Translations under genes and position numbers: made by a program
Source of the DNA: Flavobacterium gelatinilyticum
GTDB lineage: Bacteria; Bacteroidota; Bacteroidia; Flavobacteriales; Flavobacteriaceae
Length of the DNA: 64,000 nt
Assembly: GCF_027111295.1 (NCBI RefSeq)
Contig: NZ_CP114287.1
Location: 2,790,001-2,854,000 of the forward strand
Direction: 5' to 3'
The notes under the pieces: model-generated
The model's input: only the letters and a program-made list of their open reading frames with translations
The model's database searches: none
What the model was told of the DNA's origin: nothing
Shown here: one piece after another, positions 44,582-54,190 of the stretch
How positions within the stretch are numbered: the stretch's first letter is position 1
Layout: every line of letters begins with the position of its first letter

Positions 44582-47302
44582 ATGTCTAAAATTACATCAA
44601 AACCTTTTTTATTAAAAACCGCCAAATACACAGGAATTACGCTTGCTGTAATTTTAGCATTACTTTTTTTAACCCCTGTTCTTTTTGCAGATCAGATTAA
44701 AGAAAAAATAAAAAAAACAGCAAACGAAAGCTTAACTGCAGAACTTAATTATTCTGATGTTTCTGTTTCATTTTTTCGTCACTTTCCATCGCTGACTTTA
44801 ACTCTGAAAGATTTACAACTAAACGGTTCTGCACCTTATAAAAATGAAAAATTTATTACAGCAAAAGAGGTTTCTTTTGGTATTGATGTCCTAAGTTTAA
44901 TTTTTAGTAAATCAGCAAAAATTGATGAAATCTATTTATCAGATTCTTTTATCAATGTAAAAGTAAATCCAAATGGCGAAGCAAATTACAACATTTATAA
45001 ATCTACACCGCAGGATTCTAAGCCTGAAGACAGCACCAACACAGCTTTAAAACTTGATCGAATCGAAATCTTAAACAGTAAAATTATTTATGACGATCAA
45101 TCAACAAAAGTGCATTTTGACGCACTTGGCTTTGATTATTTAGGAAAAGGAGATATAAATAAAGCCGTATTCGACCTTCATTCAAAGGCAAAAATCGAGA
45201 AGCTGAATATTATTTACGATAATGAACCTTATTTAATGAATAAAAAAGTAGATGCTGATCTTATTACTCAGGTCAACATGAACTCTTTATCATTCTTTTT
45301 TCAGCAGAACAATCTAAAAATCAATCAGCTTTCTGTTGATTTTCAAGGGAAATTTGATTTCTTAAAAGATGGCTATAACATGGATTTTGTCATTAAATCT
45401 GACGATAGCGAGTTGTACGATGTCTTTACTGCTTTTCCTCCAAAATACGTCACCTGGCTTTCTAAAACAGAATTAAAAGGAAATACTAATTTACTTTTAA
45501 CCTTAAAAGGAAAGTATATCGCATCACAAAACATTGCGCCGGATTTAAATTTCGATTTAAAAATAGAAGATGGTTTTATAAATTATGACGATAGCGATTT
45601 TCCGGTTTCAGATTTGAATGTTGAAATCAAAAGTAAACTTCCTTCTCTAAAGCCGGGTTTGCTAATTGTAAATGCTGCAAATTTATCTTTAAATGTAGGT
45701 GACGATTATTTCAAATCGAAATTTTATTTAGAAGGAATAGACGCACCTAATGTAGATGCTGAATTTAAAGCCAAACTGGATCTTGAAAAACTCAATAAAG
45801 GTTTAGGAGTTCCTGGTTTAACTTTAAGAGGAATTTTGACCGGAGATGTTAAAGCCAAAGGTAAATTCGACAGAAAGAATAAACTTTTCCCAATTGCAAA
45901 CGGCACGATAGAACTAAAAAAAGGATTTGTAAAAACAGGTTATTACCCTAACCCTATTACAAATATTGAATTTAAAACTACAATCGAGGACAAAAAAGGA
46001 ACTTTTGAAGATCTAAAATTAAACCTTAAACCTGCTCAATTTACTTTTGAAGAAAAGCCGGTTTTTGTTCAGGCGTTTCTAAATAATTTTGCTGATTTAA
46101 ATTACGATGTTACAGCAAAAGGCGAACTTGATGTACAAAAAATATATAAAGTTTTCTCTCACAAAGGACTAAACTTAGATGGTTTTATAAAAGCAGATCT
46201 GGCCCTAAAAGGAAAGCAAAGCGATGCTATAAATGGAAATTATGACAGACTAAACAATAAAGGAACTCTGGAGATTAGAAACATTGGCATCACCTCAGAA
46301 TTTCTGCCTCAAAAGTTTATTATAAGAGATGGTCTTTTTAAAATTAATCAGGATAAAGTCTTATTTAATAATTTCCTGGCATCTTACGGACAGTCTGATT
46401 TTAAAATGGATGGCTATCTGCAAAATGCAATTAATTATGTCACAAGAAAAAAAGGAATTTTACACGGTTCGTTTACTGTCTCTTCGAAATATATTAATGT
46501 AGACGAATTTATGTTTAATAATACACCAAATACTTCTTCGTCAAAAAGCAAAACCAAGTCCGGGGTTATTATAATTCCTGATAATTTTGATTTAGAACTT
46601 ATCGCAAATGCGCAAAAAGTTTATTTTGATAAATTGATACTTGAGAATGCCGGAGGCAACCTAAAAATAAACAACAACAAACTTACAATGCAGCAGACCG
46701 GCTTTAATTTAATTGGCTGCCACGTTGCAATGAACGGAAGTTATGAAGCTGTTAATACTCAAAATGCTAATTTTGAGTACAAAATCAAAGCATCTGATTT
46801 TAATATTAAAAGGGCGTACAACGAAATCGACGTGTTCAGAAAAATGGCAAGTGCTGCCGAAAAAGCACAGGGAATTGTTTCTCTTGACTATAAATTAAAA
46901 GGCCGATTAGACGGAGATATGAAACCTGTTTATCCATCTCTTGTTGGCGGCGGTATTTTATCAGTAAAAGATGTAAAAGTAAGAGGCCTGAAACTGTTTA
47001 ATGCCGTAAGCAAGAAAACAGATAATGAATCGATGAAAAATCCCGATGTTTCTAAAGTAGATATTAAAACTACGGTTAAGAATAACATCATGACGATAGA
47101 GCGTTTTAAATTTAAATTTGCGGGCTTTAGACCAAGAATCGAAGGCACAACAAGCCTTGACGGAAAACTAAACTTAAAAATGCGCTTAGGCCTTCCTCCT
47201 TTCGGTATCTTCGGGATTCCGTTAACGGTTACGGGAACAGGAGAAAATCCAAAAGTAAAAGTGGGGCGTACAACTGAGGATTTGGAAGAAACTAAAGACT
47301 AA
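44582..47302 (+). CDS. AsmA-like envelope protein
   Basis: A 906-residue protein with one N-terminal membrane anchor (residues 16-35) followed by a very long beta-rich periplasmic domain of the AsmA/TamB-like repeat type. The C-terminal AsmA signature is GTTSLDGKLNLKMRLGLPPFGIFGIPLTVTG. AsmA-like proteins form bridge-like lipid-transport structures between inner and outer membrane. It follows the miaE-like gene by 62 nt and may be co-transcribed with it and the ClbS-like gene. Confidence 0.88.
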   Translation: MSKITSKPFLLKTAKYTGITLAVILALLFLTPVLFADQIKEKIKKTANESLTAELNYSDVSVSFFRHFPSLTLTLKDLQLNGSAPYKNEKFITAKEVSFGIDVLSLIFSKSAKIDEIYLSDSFINVKVNPNGEANYNIYKSTPQDSKPEDSTNTALKLDRIEILNSKIIYDDQSTKVHFDALGFDYLGKGDINKAVFDLHSKAKIEKLNIIYDNEPYLMNKKVDADLITQVNMNSLSFFFQQNNLKINQLSVDFQGKFDFLKDGYNMDFVIKSDDSELYDVFTAFPPKYVTWLSKTELKGNTNLLLTLKGKYIASQNIAPDLNFDLKIEDGFINYDDSDFPVSDLNVEIKSKLPSLKPGLLIVNAANLSLNVGDDYFKSKFYLEGIDAPNVDAEFKAKLDLEKLNKGLGVPGLTLRGILTGDVKAKGKFDRKNKLFPIANGTIELKKGFVKTGYYPNPITNIEFKTTIEDKKGTFEDLKLNLKPAQFTFEEKPVFVQAFLNNFADLNYDVTAKGELDVQKIYKVFSHKGLNLDGFIKADLALKGKQSDAINGNYDRLNNKGTLEIRNIGITSEFLPQKFIIRDGLFKINQDKVLFNNFLASYGQSDFKMDGYLQNAINYVTRKKGILHGSFTVSSKYINVDEFMFNNTPNTSSSKSKTKSGVIIIPDNFDLELIANAQKVYFDKLILENAGGNLKINNNKLTMQQTGFNLIGCHVAMNGSYEAVNTQNANFEYKIKASDFNIKRAYNEIDVFRKMASAAEKAQGIVSLDYKLKGRLDGDMKPVYPSLVGGGILSVKDVKVRGLKLFNAVSKKTDNESMKNPDVSKVDIKTTVKNNIMTIERFKFKFAGFRPRIEGTTSLDGKLNLKMRLGLPPFGIFGIPLTVTGTGENPKVKVGRTTEDLEETKD

Positions 47303-47368
47303 GAACAAAGAAATTCTAAATTCCAAGATTGTCACACACCAATAAGTTCAACATTCAAATTCTAAATT

Positions 47369-47881
47369 ATGGCTGTTCCTGCAAACAAAGAAGAATTGCA
47401 AAACGCAATTACAAGCAATTACAACAAGCTTAAAAAGGAATTGAAGAGTATTCCTATTGAACTGACCACTATTTCAAACCTTGAAGGACAGATTAAAGAT
47501 ACAACAATGAGTATCAACAATCTTGTTTCTTATTTAGTTGGATGGGGAGAGCTGGTTTTGAAATGGAACATCAAAAAAGACAATAACGAAGCGGTAGACT
47601 TTCCTGAAACAGATTACAAATGGAACCAACTCGGAAAACTGGCTCAAAAATTCTATAAAGATTACGAAGAACTTGATTTTCAAACTTTATGTACAAAATT
47701 AGACGAGGTGGTTTTAAAAATCCTTTCTCTAATCAAACAAAAATCAAATACCGAACTATACGAAACCGCATGGTATGAAAAATGGACTTTAGGCAGAATG
47801 ATACAATTCAACACTTCATCGCCTTATACTAACGCCAGAGGAAGAATACGCAAATGGAAAAAGGAACAACAAATAAAATAA
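47369..47881 (+). CDS. ClbS/DfsB-family protein
   Basis: A 170-residue protein of the DinB-like four-helix family that includes ClbS (formerly DUF1706). Visible features are the N-terminal VPANKEELQNAITSNYNKL, the central NNLVSYLVGWGELVLKW and the C-terminal WTLGRMIQFNTSSPYTNARGRIRKW. ClbS protects E. coli against colibactin by hydrolysing its cyclopropane warhead, but most homologues have unknown substrates. No genotoxin genes lie nearby. Confidence 0.88.
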   Translation: MAVPANKEELQNAITSNYNKLKKELKSIPIELTTISNLEGQIKDTTMSINNLVSYLVGWGELVLKWNIKKDNNEAVDFPETDYKWNQLGKLAQKFYKDYEELDFQTLCTKLDEVVLKILSLIKQKSNTELYETAWYEKWTLGRMIQFNTSSPYTNARGRIRKWKKEQQIK

Positions 47882-47917
47882 AAATTCCAAGTTTTTGAAA
47901 TTCAAATTATTTAATAC

Positions 47918-47957
47918 AAACCTTTGTCAAATTTTTAAATTTTGACAAAGGTTTTTT
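47918..47957. terminator. Bidirectional terminator
   Basis: AAACCTTTGTCAAA and TTTGACAAAGGTTT enclose an A/T loop, with a T-run on the plus side. It lies between the ClbS-like gene and the convergent membrane-protein gene. Confidence 0.88.
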
Positions 47958-47975
47958 TATTTTATAAATGTAAAC

Positions 47976-49262
47976 CTAAAAAATTACCTTAGAAACATAC
48001 AAAATTCCCTTTGCCAGCAGCCATAACAATACCGAAACACCCAACAATTTCCACGCCCACGCCTTGCCTCTTTTCCAGTCAGAGAAAAAAGAAAAGATTT
48101 CGAAATATTTTATTATGATAAAAATACTCGCTCCTATTAATGAAAACCAGACAATCTCATTTAACTGTATATGCAAACCATACATAAAAACTGCAGCCAA
48201 AAAAAGAATCGTAACGAATTGCAAATAATAATAGTTCCCAAAATGATATCTATAATTTAGTTTTGAAGACAGAATTAAAAAAGATATTGTCAACAAACTC
48301 AACAATGCCGCAATTACATTATAAAAAAGAGGATTCCACTGTAAAATAAGCACAGAAGTAACTAAAATTGCTATAACAATACATCCTCCGAGAGAATTTA
48401 TACTTCTGTCTCTCTTATCACTTTTGAATGGAAATAAAACCGGATATAAATATTTCTCCAAAAAGCGCCAAAAAGGCAACGCATAAATAGCCGTAATTCC
48501 CGATATGACTATTTCGTAATTATAAAAAATATCATCTGGGACTCTATACAAAACGTACGAAAGGGCAATTGTTAGAATAACCGCAGGAAGCGAAATGGTT
48601 TTTACTGCAGTCCATGGGTTTTGTCCCCAAAAATCATTTTCAATTTTAAAAACATACCTTTTCATCAGATATTCTTTTGCAAATATTGCTGTAGACTGAC
48701 TCCATAACAAACACAATCCTACATGAATAATTACGGTTCGAAATACAAATTCTTCAACTGAACATCCGTAAAATATACACAATACACTTATTATCCATAA
48801 TTCATAAGTCAGCAAAATCGGCGAAAACAAATATCTAAATATTGGTGCTAAATACTGAATTAAAAAGTCAATTAGCAATTTCCAGTAATTTTTAAATAAT
48901 GCGATAACAGCACAAATTGCAATAAAAGCCGACAAATAAAACATCCAATTTGTTAGAAATTCTGTCTGCATCCAAAACTTAATAGCCGAATTTTTCGGAG
49001 GAGTATAAATTACATGAGAATTTTCAAAAACCTGTTTTGCCAATTCATCTCTGTCAGCATCATTTAATTCCGGAAACTGATTTTTATGCTGCAGCCAAAA
49101 CTGCTTTACATCGGTGCCATTTTTTATAAGAACAGCCAATTCGTATAAAACATTTTTCTGTTCGGTATTTAAAGAGCTTAACTTAGTATTTATGCTGTCT
49201 GACAATACTTTTCCGTAGGTATTCAAACAACATAAGAGTATAAAAATTAGTATTTTTTTCAA
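47976..49262 (-). CDS. Polytopic membrane protein, unknown function, TTG start
   Basis: A 428-residue protein. A signal peptide (MKKILIFILLCCLNTYG) is followed by a soluble region of about 85 residues (Leu-Asn-Thr-Glu rich, then NDADRDELAKQVFENSH) and about nine transmembrane helices to the C-terminus. No known transport motif is seen. The signal peptide is only complete if translation starts at the TTG at 49260-49262; no in-frame ATG lies nearby. It is a lone gene. Confidence 0.7.
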   Translation of the reverse strand: MKKILIFILLCCLNTYGKVLSDSINTKLSSLNTEQKNVLYELAVLIKNGTDVKQFWLQHKNQFPELNDADRDELAKQVFENSHVIYTPPKNSAIKFWMQTEFLTNWMFYLSAFIAICAVIALFKNYWKLLIDFLIQYLAPIFRYLFSPILLTYELWIISVLCIFYGCSVEEFVFRTVIIHVGLCLLWSQSTAIFAKEYLMKRYVFKIENDFWGQNPWTAVKTISLPAVILTIALSYVLYRVPDDIFYNYEIVISGITAIYALPFWRFLEKYLYPVLFPFKSDKRDRSINSLGGCIVIAILVTSVLILQWNPLFYNVIAALLSLLTISFLILSSKLNYRYHFGNYYYLQFVTILFLAAVFMYGLHIQLNEIVWFSLIGASIFIIIKYFEIFSFFSDWKRGKAWAWKLLGVSVLLWLLAKGILYVSKVIF

Positions 49263-49346
49263 CTTTTAAAATTTAGAGATCACAGGAATTGAATTTCCTT
49301 TTTCACAAATGTAAGTTTAAAAGTCTGTCTTCAAAATATAATAAAC

Positions 49347-49378
49347 AAAAAACCCGATCTTTTCAGAACGGGTTTTTG
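49347..49378 (-). terminator. Terminator of rplU-rpmA
   Basis: AAAACCCG and CGGGTTTT with an AGAACTGAAA-type loop, and T-runs on both sides. It serves the ribosomal operon. Confidence 0.85.
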
Positions 49379-49400
49379 TAAAAAGTAATCTTTATGATTA

Positions 49401-49661
49401 TTATGCCTCGAATGGAATAATAGATACATAAGATTTGTTATCTCTTTTCTTTTGGAACTTAACAACTCCATCAACTTTTGCATGTAAAGTGTGATCTTTA
49501 CTAATGTAAACGTTTTCTCCTGGATTGTGTTTTGAACCTCTTTGTCTAACGATGATGTTACCAGCAATAGCAGCTTGACCACCATAAATCTTAACGCCTA
49601 GACGTTTTGATTCTGATTCTCTACCATTCTTCGAACTACCGACACCTTTCTTGTGAGCCAT
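49401..49661 (-). CDS. rpmA: 50S ribosomal protein L27
   Basis: An 86-residue ribosomal protein bL27 of normal size, beginning [16 protein letters not shown] with [16 protein letters not shown] and HNPGENVY. Its N-terminus reaches the peptidyl-transferase centre. The N-terminal cleavage sequence known in Firmicutes L27 is absent. It lies 24 nt behind L21 in the usual pair. Confidence 0.97.
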   Translation of the reverse strand: MAHKKGVGSSKNGRESESKRLGVKIYGGQAAIAGNIIVRQRGSKHNPGENVYISKDHTLHAKVDGVVKFQKKRDNKSYVSIIPFEA

Positions 49662-49685
49662 GACGTATGAGTTTAAATATTGTTA

Positions 49686-50129
49686 TTATTCTTTAGTAGT
49701 CTCTTTTTTTGCTTTTGGAGCTGCTTTTTTTGCTTTTGGAGCTGCTTCTACTTCTTCAGTAGCCGGTGCTTCTTCTGCTACAACTGCTTTTTTAGCTGCT
49801 GCTTTTTTAGTTCCTCCTGCTGCAGTAATACCTTCAATTACAATTTGAGTAAGATATTGTCTGTGACCATTTCTTTTTTTGTATCCTTTTCTTCTTTTCT
49901 TTTTGAAAACGATAACTTTATCTCCTTTTAAGTGTTGTAACACTTTAGCTTCTACAGAAGCACCTTCTATAGCTGGGGCGCCTAAAGTTACATTTCCGTT
50001 ATCATCTAATAAAAGAACTTTGTCAAAAGAAACTTTTGAACCTTCTTCGTTAGCCAAACGGTGAACATAAACCTTTAAGTCTTTGCTTACTTTAAATTGT
50101 TGCCCTGCTATCTCTACGATTGCATACAT
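49686..50129 (-). CDS. rplU: 50S ribosomal protein L21 with C-terminal Ala/Lys extension
   Basis: A 147-residue bL21; the core (1-102, MYAIVEIAGQQFKVSKD to HRQYLTQIVIEGI) is complete. The remaining 45 residues are a low-complexity tail of Ala, Lys and Glu (KKAAAKKA, APKAKKAAPKAKK). L21 is usually about 103 residues. Such tails are seen in Bacteroidota ribosomal proteins and may contact rRNA. It is the first gene of the rplU-rpmA operon and has a strong promoter. Confidence 0.96.
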   Translation of the reverse strand: MYAIVEIAGQQFKVSKDLKVYVHRLANEEGSKVSFDKVLLLDDNGNVTLGAPAIEGASVEAKVLQHLKGDKVIVFKKKRRKGYKKRNGHRQYLTQIVIEGITAAGGTKKAAAKKAVVAEEAPATEEVEAAPKAKKAAPKAKKETTKE

Positions 50130-50159
50130 ATCAAATTGATTTATTGATTTTTAAGGTTG

Positions 50160-50189
50160 CAAATATACAACTAATAATTTACTACGCAA
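50160..50189 (-). promoter_or_regulatory. Promoter of rplU-rpmA
   Basis: On the minus strand TTG (50187-50189), a 19-nt spacer and TATATTTG (50160-50167) match the strongest Bacteroidota promoter pattern. The leader is about 25 nt. The rest of the 275-nt gap to 50405 holds a -7-like TATTTTTG at 50333-50340 for the peptidase operon. Confidence 0.75.
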
Positions 50190-50404
50190 TCCCTTGCCGG
50201 AAAAATATTTCTTATTGTTTAAATACTGTTTTTCAAGGCTTTTCACGCGTATTCTTACAACAACAAACAGTAAAAGATTGTTAAAATAAGGCGAAAATAT
50301 TGACAAAATAATAATTCATGGGTAAAAAAAGTTATTTTTGGAGTAACTATATTCATCTTTTAGATACCTATTTATTTTAGGTACTATAATTTATTAATCT
50401 TAAT

Positions 50405-51727
50405 ATGAAAAATTCAATAATGATGTTAAGTGCAGCACTAATGCTTGGCGGAACAGCTCATGCTCAAAAGGTAGCTTTTGAAGAATACAATTTAGACAAT
50501 GGTCTGCATGTTATCCTGCATAACGATCCATCGGCTCCGGTAGTGATTACATCGGTAATGTATCACGTGGGTTCAAAAGACGAACGCCCTGACCGCACCG
50601 GTTTTGCACATTTCTTCGAACATTTATTATTTGAAGGCACACAAAATATAAAACGCGGCGAATGGATGAAAATCGTTACCGCAAACGGAGGTGTTAATAA
50701 CGCCAACACTTCAGACGACAGAACGTATTATTATGAAGTTTTCCCGTCAAATAACTTAGAATTAGGTTTATGGATGGAATCTGAAAGATTAATGCACCCA
50801 ATCATTAATAAAATTGGAGTTGAAACACAAAACGAAGTCGTAAAAGAAGAAAAAAGAATGCGTTACGACAATCAGCCTTACGGAAATATTCTGCCGGAGG
50901 TAAAAAAGAATATGTTCAAAAACCATCCGTACCGCTGGACGACTATCGGTTCTATGAAAGATCTGGATGCCGCAACACTTGAAGAGTTCCAGGCATTTAA
51001 TAAAAAATTCTATACCCCAAACAACGCTGTTCTGGTTGTAGCCGGAGATTTTGACAAAGCAAAAGCCAAAGAATGGGTTCAGAAATATTTTGGACCAATC
51101 CCAAAAGGCGAAACAGTAAAAAAACAAACTTTTACCGAAGAGCCAATCACCCAGACCATAAAAGCAACGTATGAAGACCCAAACATTCAGATCCCAATGG
51201 TTGTGGCTTCGTACAGAACGCCGTCTATGAAAACAAGAGACGCCAGAATCCTCGATCTGATTTCTTCTTATTTAAGTGACGGGAAAAGCTCTAAACTGTA
51301 CAAGAAAATTGTCGACGACAAAAAAATGGCGCTTCAAATAGGCGCAGTTGGTTTTAGTCAGGAAGATTACGGAACCTATATATTATACGGTCTGCCAATG
51401 GCACCTTATACAACAGCCGATATTTTAAAAGAAATGGATGAAGAAATTGTAAAACTTCAAACCGATTTGATTTCTGATAAAGATTACCAAAAATTACAAA
51501 ACAAATTCGATAATAATTTTGTGAATGCAAATTCCAGCGTAGAAGGAATTGCAGAAAACCTGGCTTCTTATTATTTATTGTACGGAGATGTAAACCTGAT
51601 CAACACCGAAATTGATATTTACCACTCGATTACAAGAGAAGAAATCAGAGAAGCAGCCAGGAAATATCTAAACCCTAATCAGCGATTGATTTTAGATTAT
51701 GTTCCTTCTCAAAAATCTCAAAACTAA
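50405..51727 (+). CDS. M16-family zinc protease, active subunit
   Basis: A 440-residue exported protein with a signal peptide (1-20) and an insulinase/pitrilysin M16 domain. The inverted zinc motif is His69-Phe-Phe-Glu72-His73 (HFFEH), with a downstream Glu in NEVVKEEKRMRYDN. The C-terminal half is the second M16 lobe. It pairs with the following gene, which lacks the metal site, in an operon 11 nt apart. Peptide degradation in the periplasm or at the surface is expected. Confidence 0.93.
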   Translation: MKNSIMMLSAALMLGGTAHAQKVAFEEYNLDNGLHVILHNDPSAPVVITSVMYHVGSKDERPDRTGFAHFFEHLLFEGTQNIKRGEWMKIVTANGGVNNANTSDDRTYYYEVFPSNNLELGLWMESERLMHPIINKIGVETQNEVVKEEKRMRYDNQPYGNILPEVKKNMFKNHPYRWTTIGSMKDLDAATLEEFQAFNKKFYTPNNAVLVVAGDFDKAKAKEWVQKYFGPIPKGETVKKQTFTEEPITQTIKATYEDPNIQIPMVVASYRTPSMKTRDARILDLISSYLSDGKSSKLYKKIVDDKKMALQIGAVGFSQEDYGTYILYGLPMAPYTTADILKEMDEEIVKLQTDLISDKDYQKLQNKFDNNFVNANSSVEGIAENLASYYLLYGDVNLINTEIDIYHSITREEIREAARKYLNPNQRLILDYVPSQKSQN

Positions 51728-51738
51728 GCTATCGAATC

Positions 51739-53790
51739 ATGAAATATATACACACTTTTTTAATCCTTTTTTTCCTTACCGGAATTATGCAAGCACAAAA
51801 TCGTCCACAGCCAAAACCAGGAAACCCGCCAGTTGTCAATATTAAAAAGCCTCAGACTTTTATTTTGGACAACGGTATGAAAGTTTTGGTTGTCGAAAAC
51901 CATAAACTGCCAAGAGTAAGTTTCAATTTAACACTGGACAACGCTCCTTTTACCGAAGGAAATAAAAAAGGCGTCGACGAATTAACGAGCAGTTTAATTG
52001 GAAACGGAACCAAAAAAACATCAAAAGAAGCGTTTAACGAAGAAATTGATTTTTACGGAGCCAATATCAATTTTACCTCACAAGGCGCATTTGCAAGTTC
52101 ACTTTCTAAATATTCAGGCCGTGTTCTGGAACTTTTGGCCGAAGGTGCTTTACAGCCAAACTTCACCCAAGCCGAATTTGATAAAGAAAAAGCAAAATTA
52201 ATTGAAGGGCTTAAAGCCGATGAAAAAAGCGTTCCGGCTATTGCAAACCGCGTGGTTGATGTTTTAACTTTCGGAAAAAACCATCCTAATGGAGAATATC
52301 TTTCTGAAGAAACAGTAAAAAATGTAACCCTTGCTGATGTTCAAAATAACTACAACACGTATTTTGTTCCCGAAAATGCCTATTTGGTTATCATTGGCGA
52401 TGTTAAACTAAAAGAAGTAAAACCGGCGGTTGAAAAACTTTTTAAGGGATGGAAAAAACAAGCCGCTCCAAAAAATACGTATCCGGATCCGGAAAAAGCT
52501 TCACAACTTCAAATTGATTTTGTTGATGTGCCAAATGCCGTTCAGTCTGAAATTTCTTTGGTAAATACCGTTAATTTAAGAATGAGTAATCCTGATTTCT
52601 TTCCGGCTGTTATTGCCAATCAGATTTTAGGAGGCGATTTCAACAGTTATTTAAATATGAATCTGCGCGAACAACATGCCTGGACATATGGTGCAAATTC
52701 AAGCCTTGGAAGCGGAAAATATGTCAGCAAATTCAAAGCTTCGTCTGCTGTTAGAAACACTGTAACAGACAGTGCTGTGGTTCAGTTTATAAAAGAAATT
52801 AAACGTGTAAGAACCGAAAAAGTTTCTGAAGATGTCCTTAAAAATGTAAAAGCAGGATATATTGGCCGCTTTGTAATGCAGGTCGAAAAACCTCAGGCCG
52901 TTGCCCGATATGCTTTAAACATCGAAACAGAAAAACTTCCGGCAGATTTCTACGAAAAATACATTCAGACCATTAACAATGTTACGGTCGATGATATTTA
53001 TCGTGTTGCCAACAAATATTTCATGCTTGATAATATGCGAATTGTGGTTGTTGGGAAAGGTTCTGATGTAATTGAAGGTCTTGAAAAACTTCAAATCCCG
53101 ATTTATTATTATGACAAATACGGAAATCCGGTTGAAAAACCAGCTGTAAAAAAAGAAGCACCATCGAATATTACAGCCAAAACTGTTTTCGAAAACTACA
53201 TTAAAGCCATTGGAGGAGAAAAAGCCGTTGCTGCCGTAAAAACACTTTACATGAACGGAACAACGACTATTCCGCAGGCTCCGGGACCGCTTACTTTTAC
53301 TTCAAAATTAGATTCTAAAGGAAAAATGATGGTATCGCTTTCTATGGGAACCATGACTTTGATGAAACAGGTTGTAAACGAAAAAGGGGCATATATTGAA
53401 CAACAGGGACAACGCAAAAACCTTGAAGGCGAAGATTTAAATGATATGAAGGCAAACGCTGCTCCTTTTGAAGAACTTCAAATATTGCTAAAAAGAACCG
53501 ATTTAAAAGTTGACGGCATTGAACCAATTAACGGAAAAGATGCCTACGCTATAAAAGACGGCAAAACGACTTATTTCTATGATGTAAAATCTGGATTAAA
53601 AGTAGCAGAATCAAAAGTACGCGAACAAGGCGGAAAATCGGTTACACAAATCACAAACTTCAATGATTATAAAGAAGTAAAAGGCGTAAAAGTTCCTTTT
53701 AACCTCGTACAAAATATTGGCTTTGAACTGGACATCAAAATGTCTGAAATCAAAATCAACGAAGGAGTTTCTGATGCAGATTTTAAATAA
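51739..53790 (+). CDS. M16-family inactive subunit with extra C-terminal domain
   Basis: A 683-residue exported protein (signal peptide 1-19). Residues 35-450 form two M16 lobes. The position of HxxEH is replaced by GVDELTSSLIGNG, so it cannot bind zinc. It probably forms a heterodimer with the preceding active subunit, as in bacterial M16B pairs. Residues about 475-683 form a beta-rich domain resembling the LolA-like/periplasmic folds that bind lipid or lipoprotein (VKTLYMNGTTTIP, GKDAYAIKDGKTTYFYD). This fusion is common in Bacteroidota M16 partners. Confidence 0.9.
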   Translation: MKYIHTFLILFFLTGIMQAQNRPQPKPGNPPVVNIKKPQTFILDNGMKVLVVENHKLPRVSFNLTLDNAPFTEGNKKGVDELTSSLIGNGTKKTSKEAFNEEIDFYGANINFTSQGAFASSLSKYSGRVLELLAEGALQPNFTQAEFDKEKAKLIEGLKADEKSVPAIANRVVDVLTFGKNHPNGEYLSEETVKNVTLADVQNNYNTYFVPENAYLVIIGDVKLKEVKPAVEKLFKGWKKQAAPKNTYPDPEKASQLQIDFVDVPNAVQSEISLVNTVNLRMSNPDFFPAVIANQILGGDFNSYLNMNLREQHAWTYGANSSLGSGKYVSKFKASSAVRNTVTDSAVVQFIKEIKRVRTEKVSEDVLKNVKAGYIGRFVMQVEKPQAVARYALNIETEKLPADFYEKYIQTINNVTVDDIYRVANKYFMLDNMRIVVVGKGSDVIEGLEKLQIPIYYYDKYGNPVEKPAVKKEAPSNITAKTVFENYIKAIGGEKAVAAVKTLYMNGTTTIPQAPGPLTFTSKLDSKGKMMVSLSMGTMTLMKQVVNEKGAYIEQQGQRKNLEGEDLNDMKANAAPFEELQILLKRTDLKVDGIEPINGKDAYAIKDGKTTYFYDVKSGLKVAESKVREQGGKSVTQITNFNDYKEVKGVKVPFNLVQNIGFELDIKMSEIKINEGVSDADFK

Positions 53791-53894
53791 ACTGCTAAAA
53801 CTCTAAGTTTTTAAGGGGATTTTGTCAAAGTTTAAAACTTGGATAAAGCTTTTTAAAATTCACTTAACAAACTTCGGCATAAACCAATAAAAAC

Positions 53895-53927
53895 AAGAAA
53901 GGCTGTCAATTACGACAGCCTTTCTTA
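53895..53927. terminator. Bidirectional terminator
   Basis: AAGAAAGGCTGTC and GACAGCCTTTCTT form a perfect stem around AATTAC. It ends both the M16 operon and the minus-strand small gene. Confidence 0.9.
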
Positions 53928-53931
53928 TTGA

Positions 53932-54165
53932 TTATTCAACATCCAGATACGGATTTAGAATTTCTGCTAATTCATTCAGCCAGTAAAAACCATCCTGAAG
54001 ACCTAACTTCTCGATTTCCATGGTTTCGCAGTCTCTCATTATACTTAAGGCTAAAATGTAATTCACTTTGCGAATGTTTTTTGCCATAAGTTTAGGATCA
54101 ATCGAATTGCTGAAAAAATCTTTCAACCTTAATTCTGTTTCTTTCGAAAGGGTGTTTGTAATCAT
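53932..54165 (-). CDS. Small helical protein with an upstream structured RNA element
   Basis: A 77-residue acidic, predicted all-helical protein (ITNTLSKETELRLKDFF; LGLQDGFYWLNELAEILNPYL). No signal peptide or known motif is visible. The ATG at 54165 is chosen because the in-frame ATG at 54198 lies inside RNA element copy 1. The gene follows that element by 25 nt and shares its promoter (54307-54338), so the element is probably its 5' leader or a terminator that must be read through. Confidence 0.6.
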   Translation of the reverse strand: MITNTLSKETELRLKDFFSNSIDPKLMAKNIRKVNYILALSIMRDCETMEIEKLGLQDGFYWLNELAEILNPYLDVE

Positions 54166-54190
54166 AATGTTTGACGGTTTGGAAGTAAAA

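Noticed and set aside
47369..47881. Colibactin self-resistance island.
   Set aside because: Only a ClbS/DfsB-like protein is present; no polyketide or peptide synthetase genes are near.
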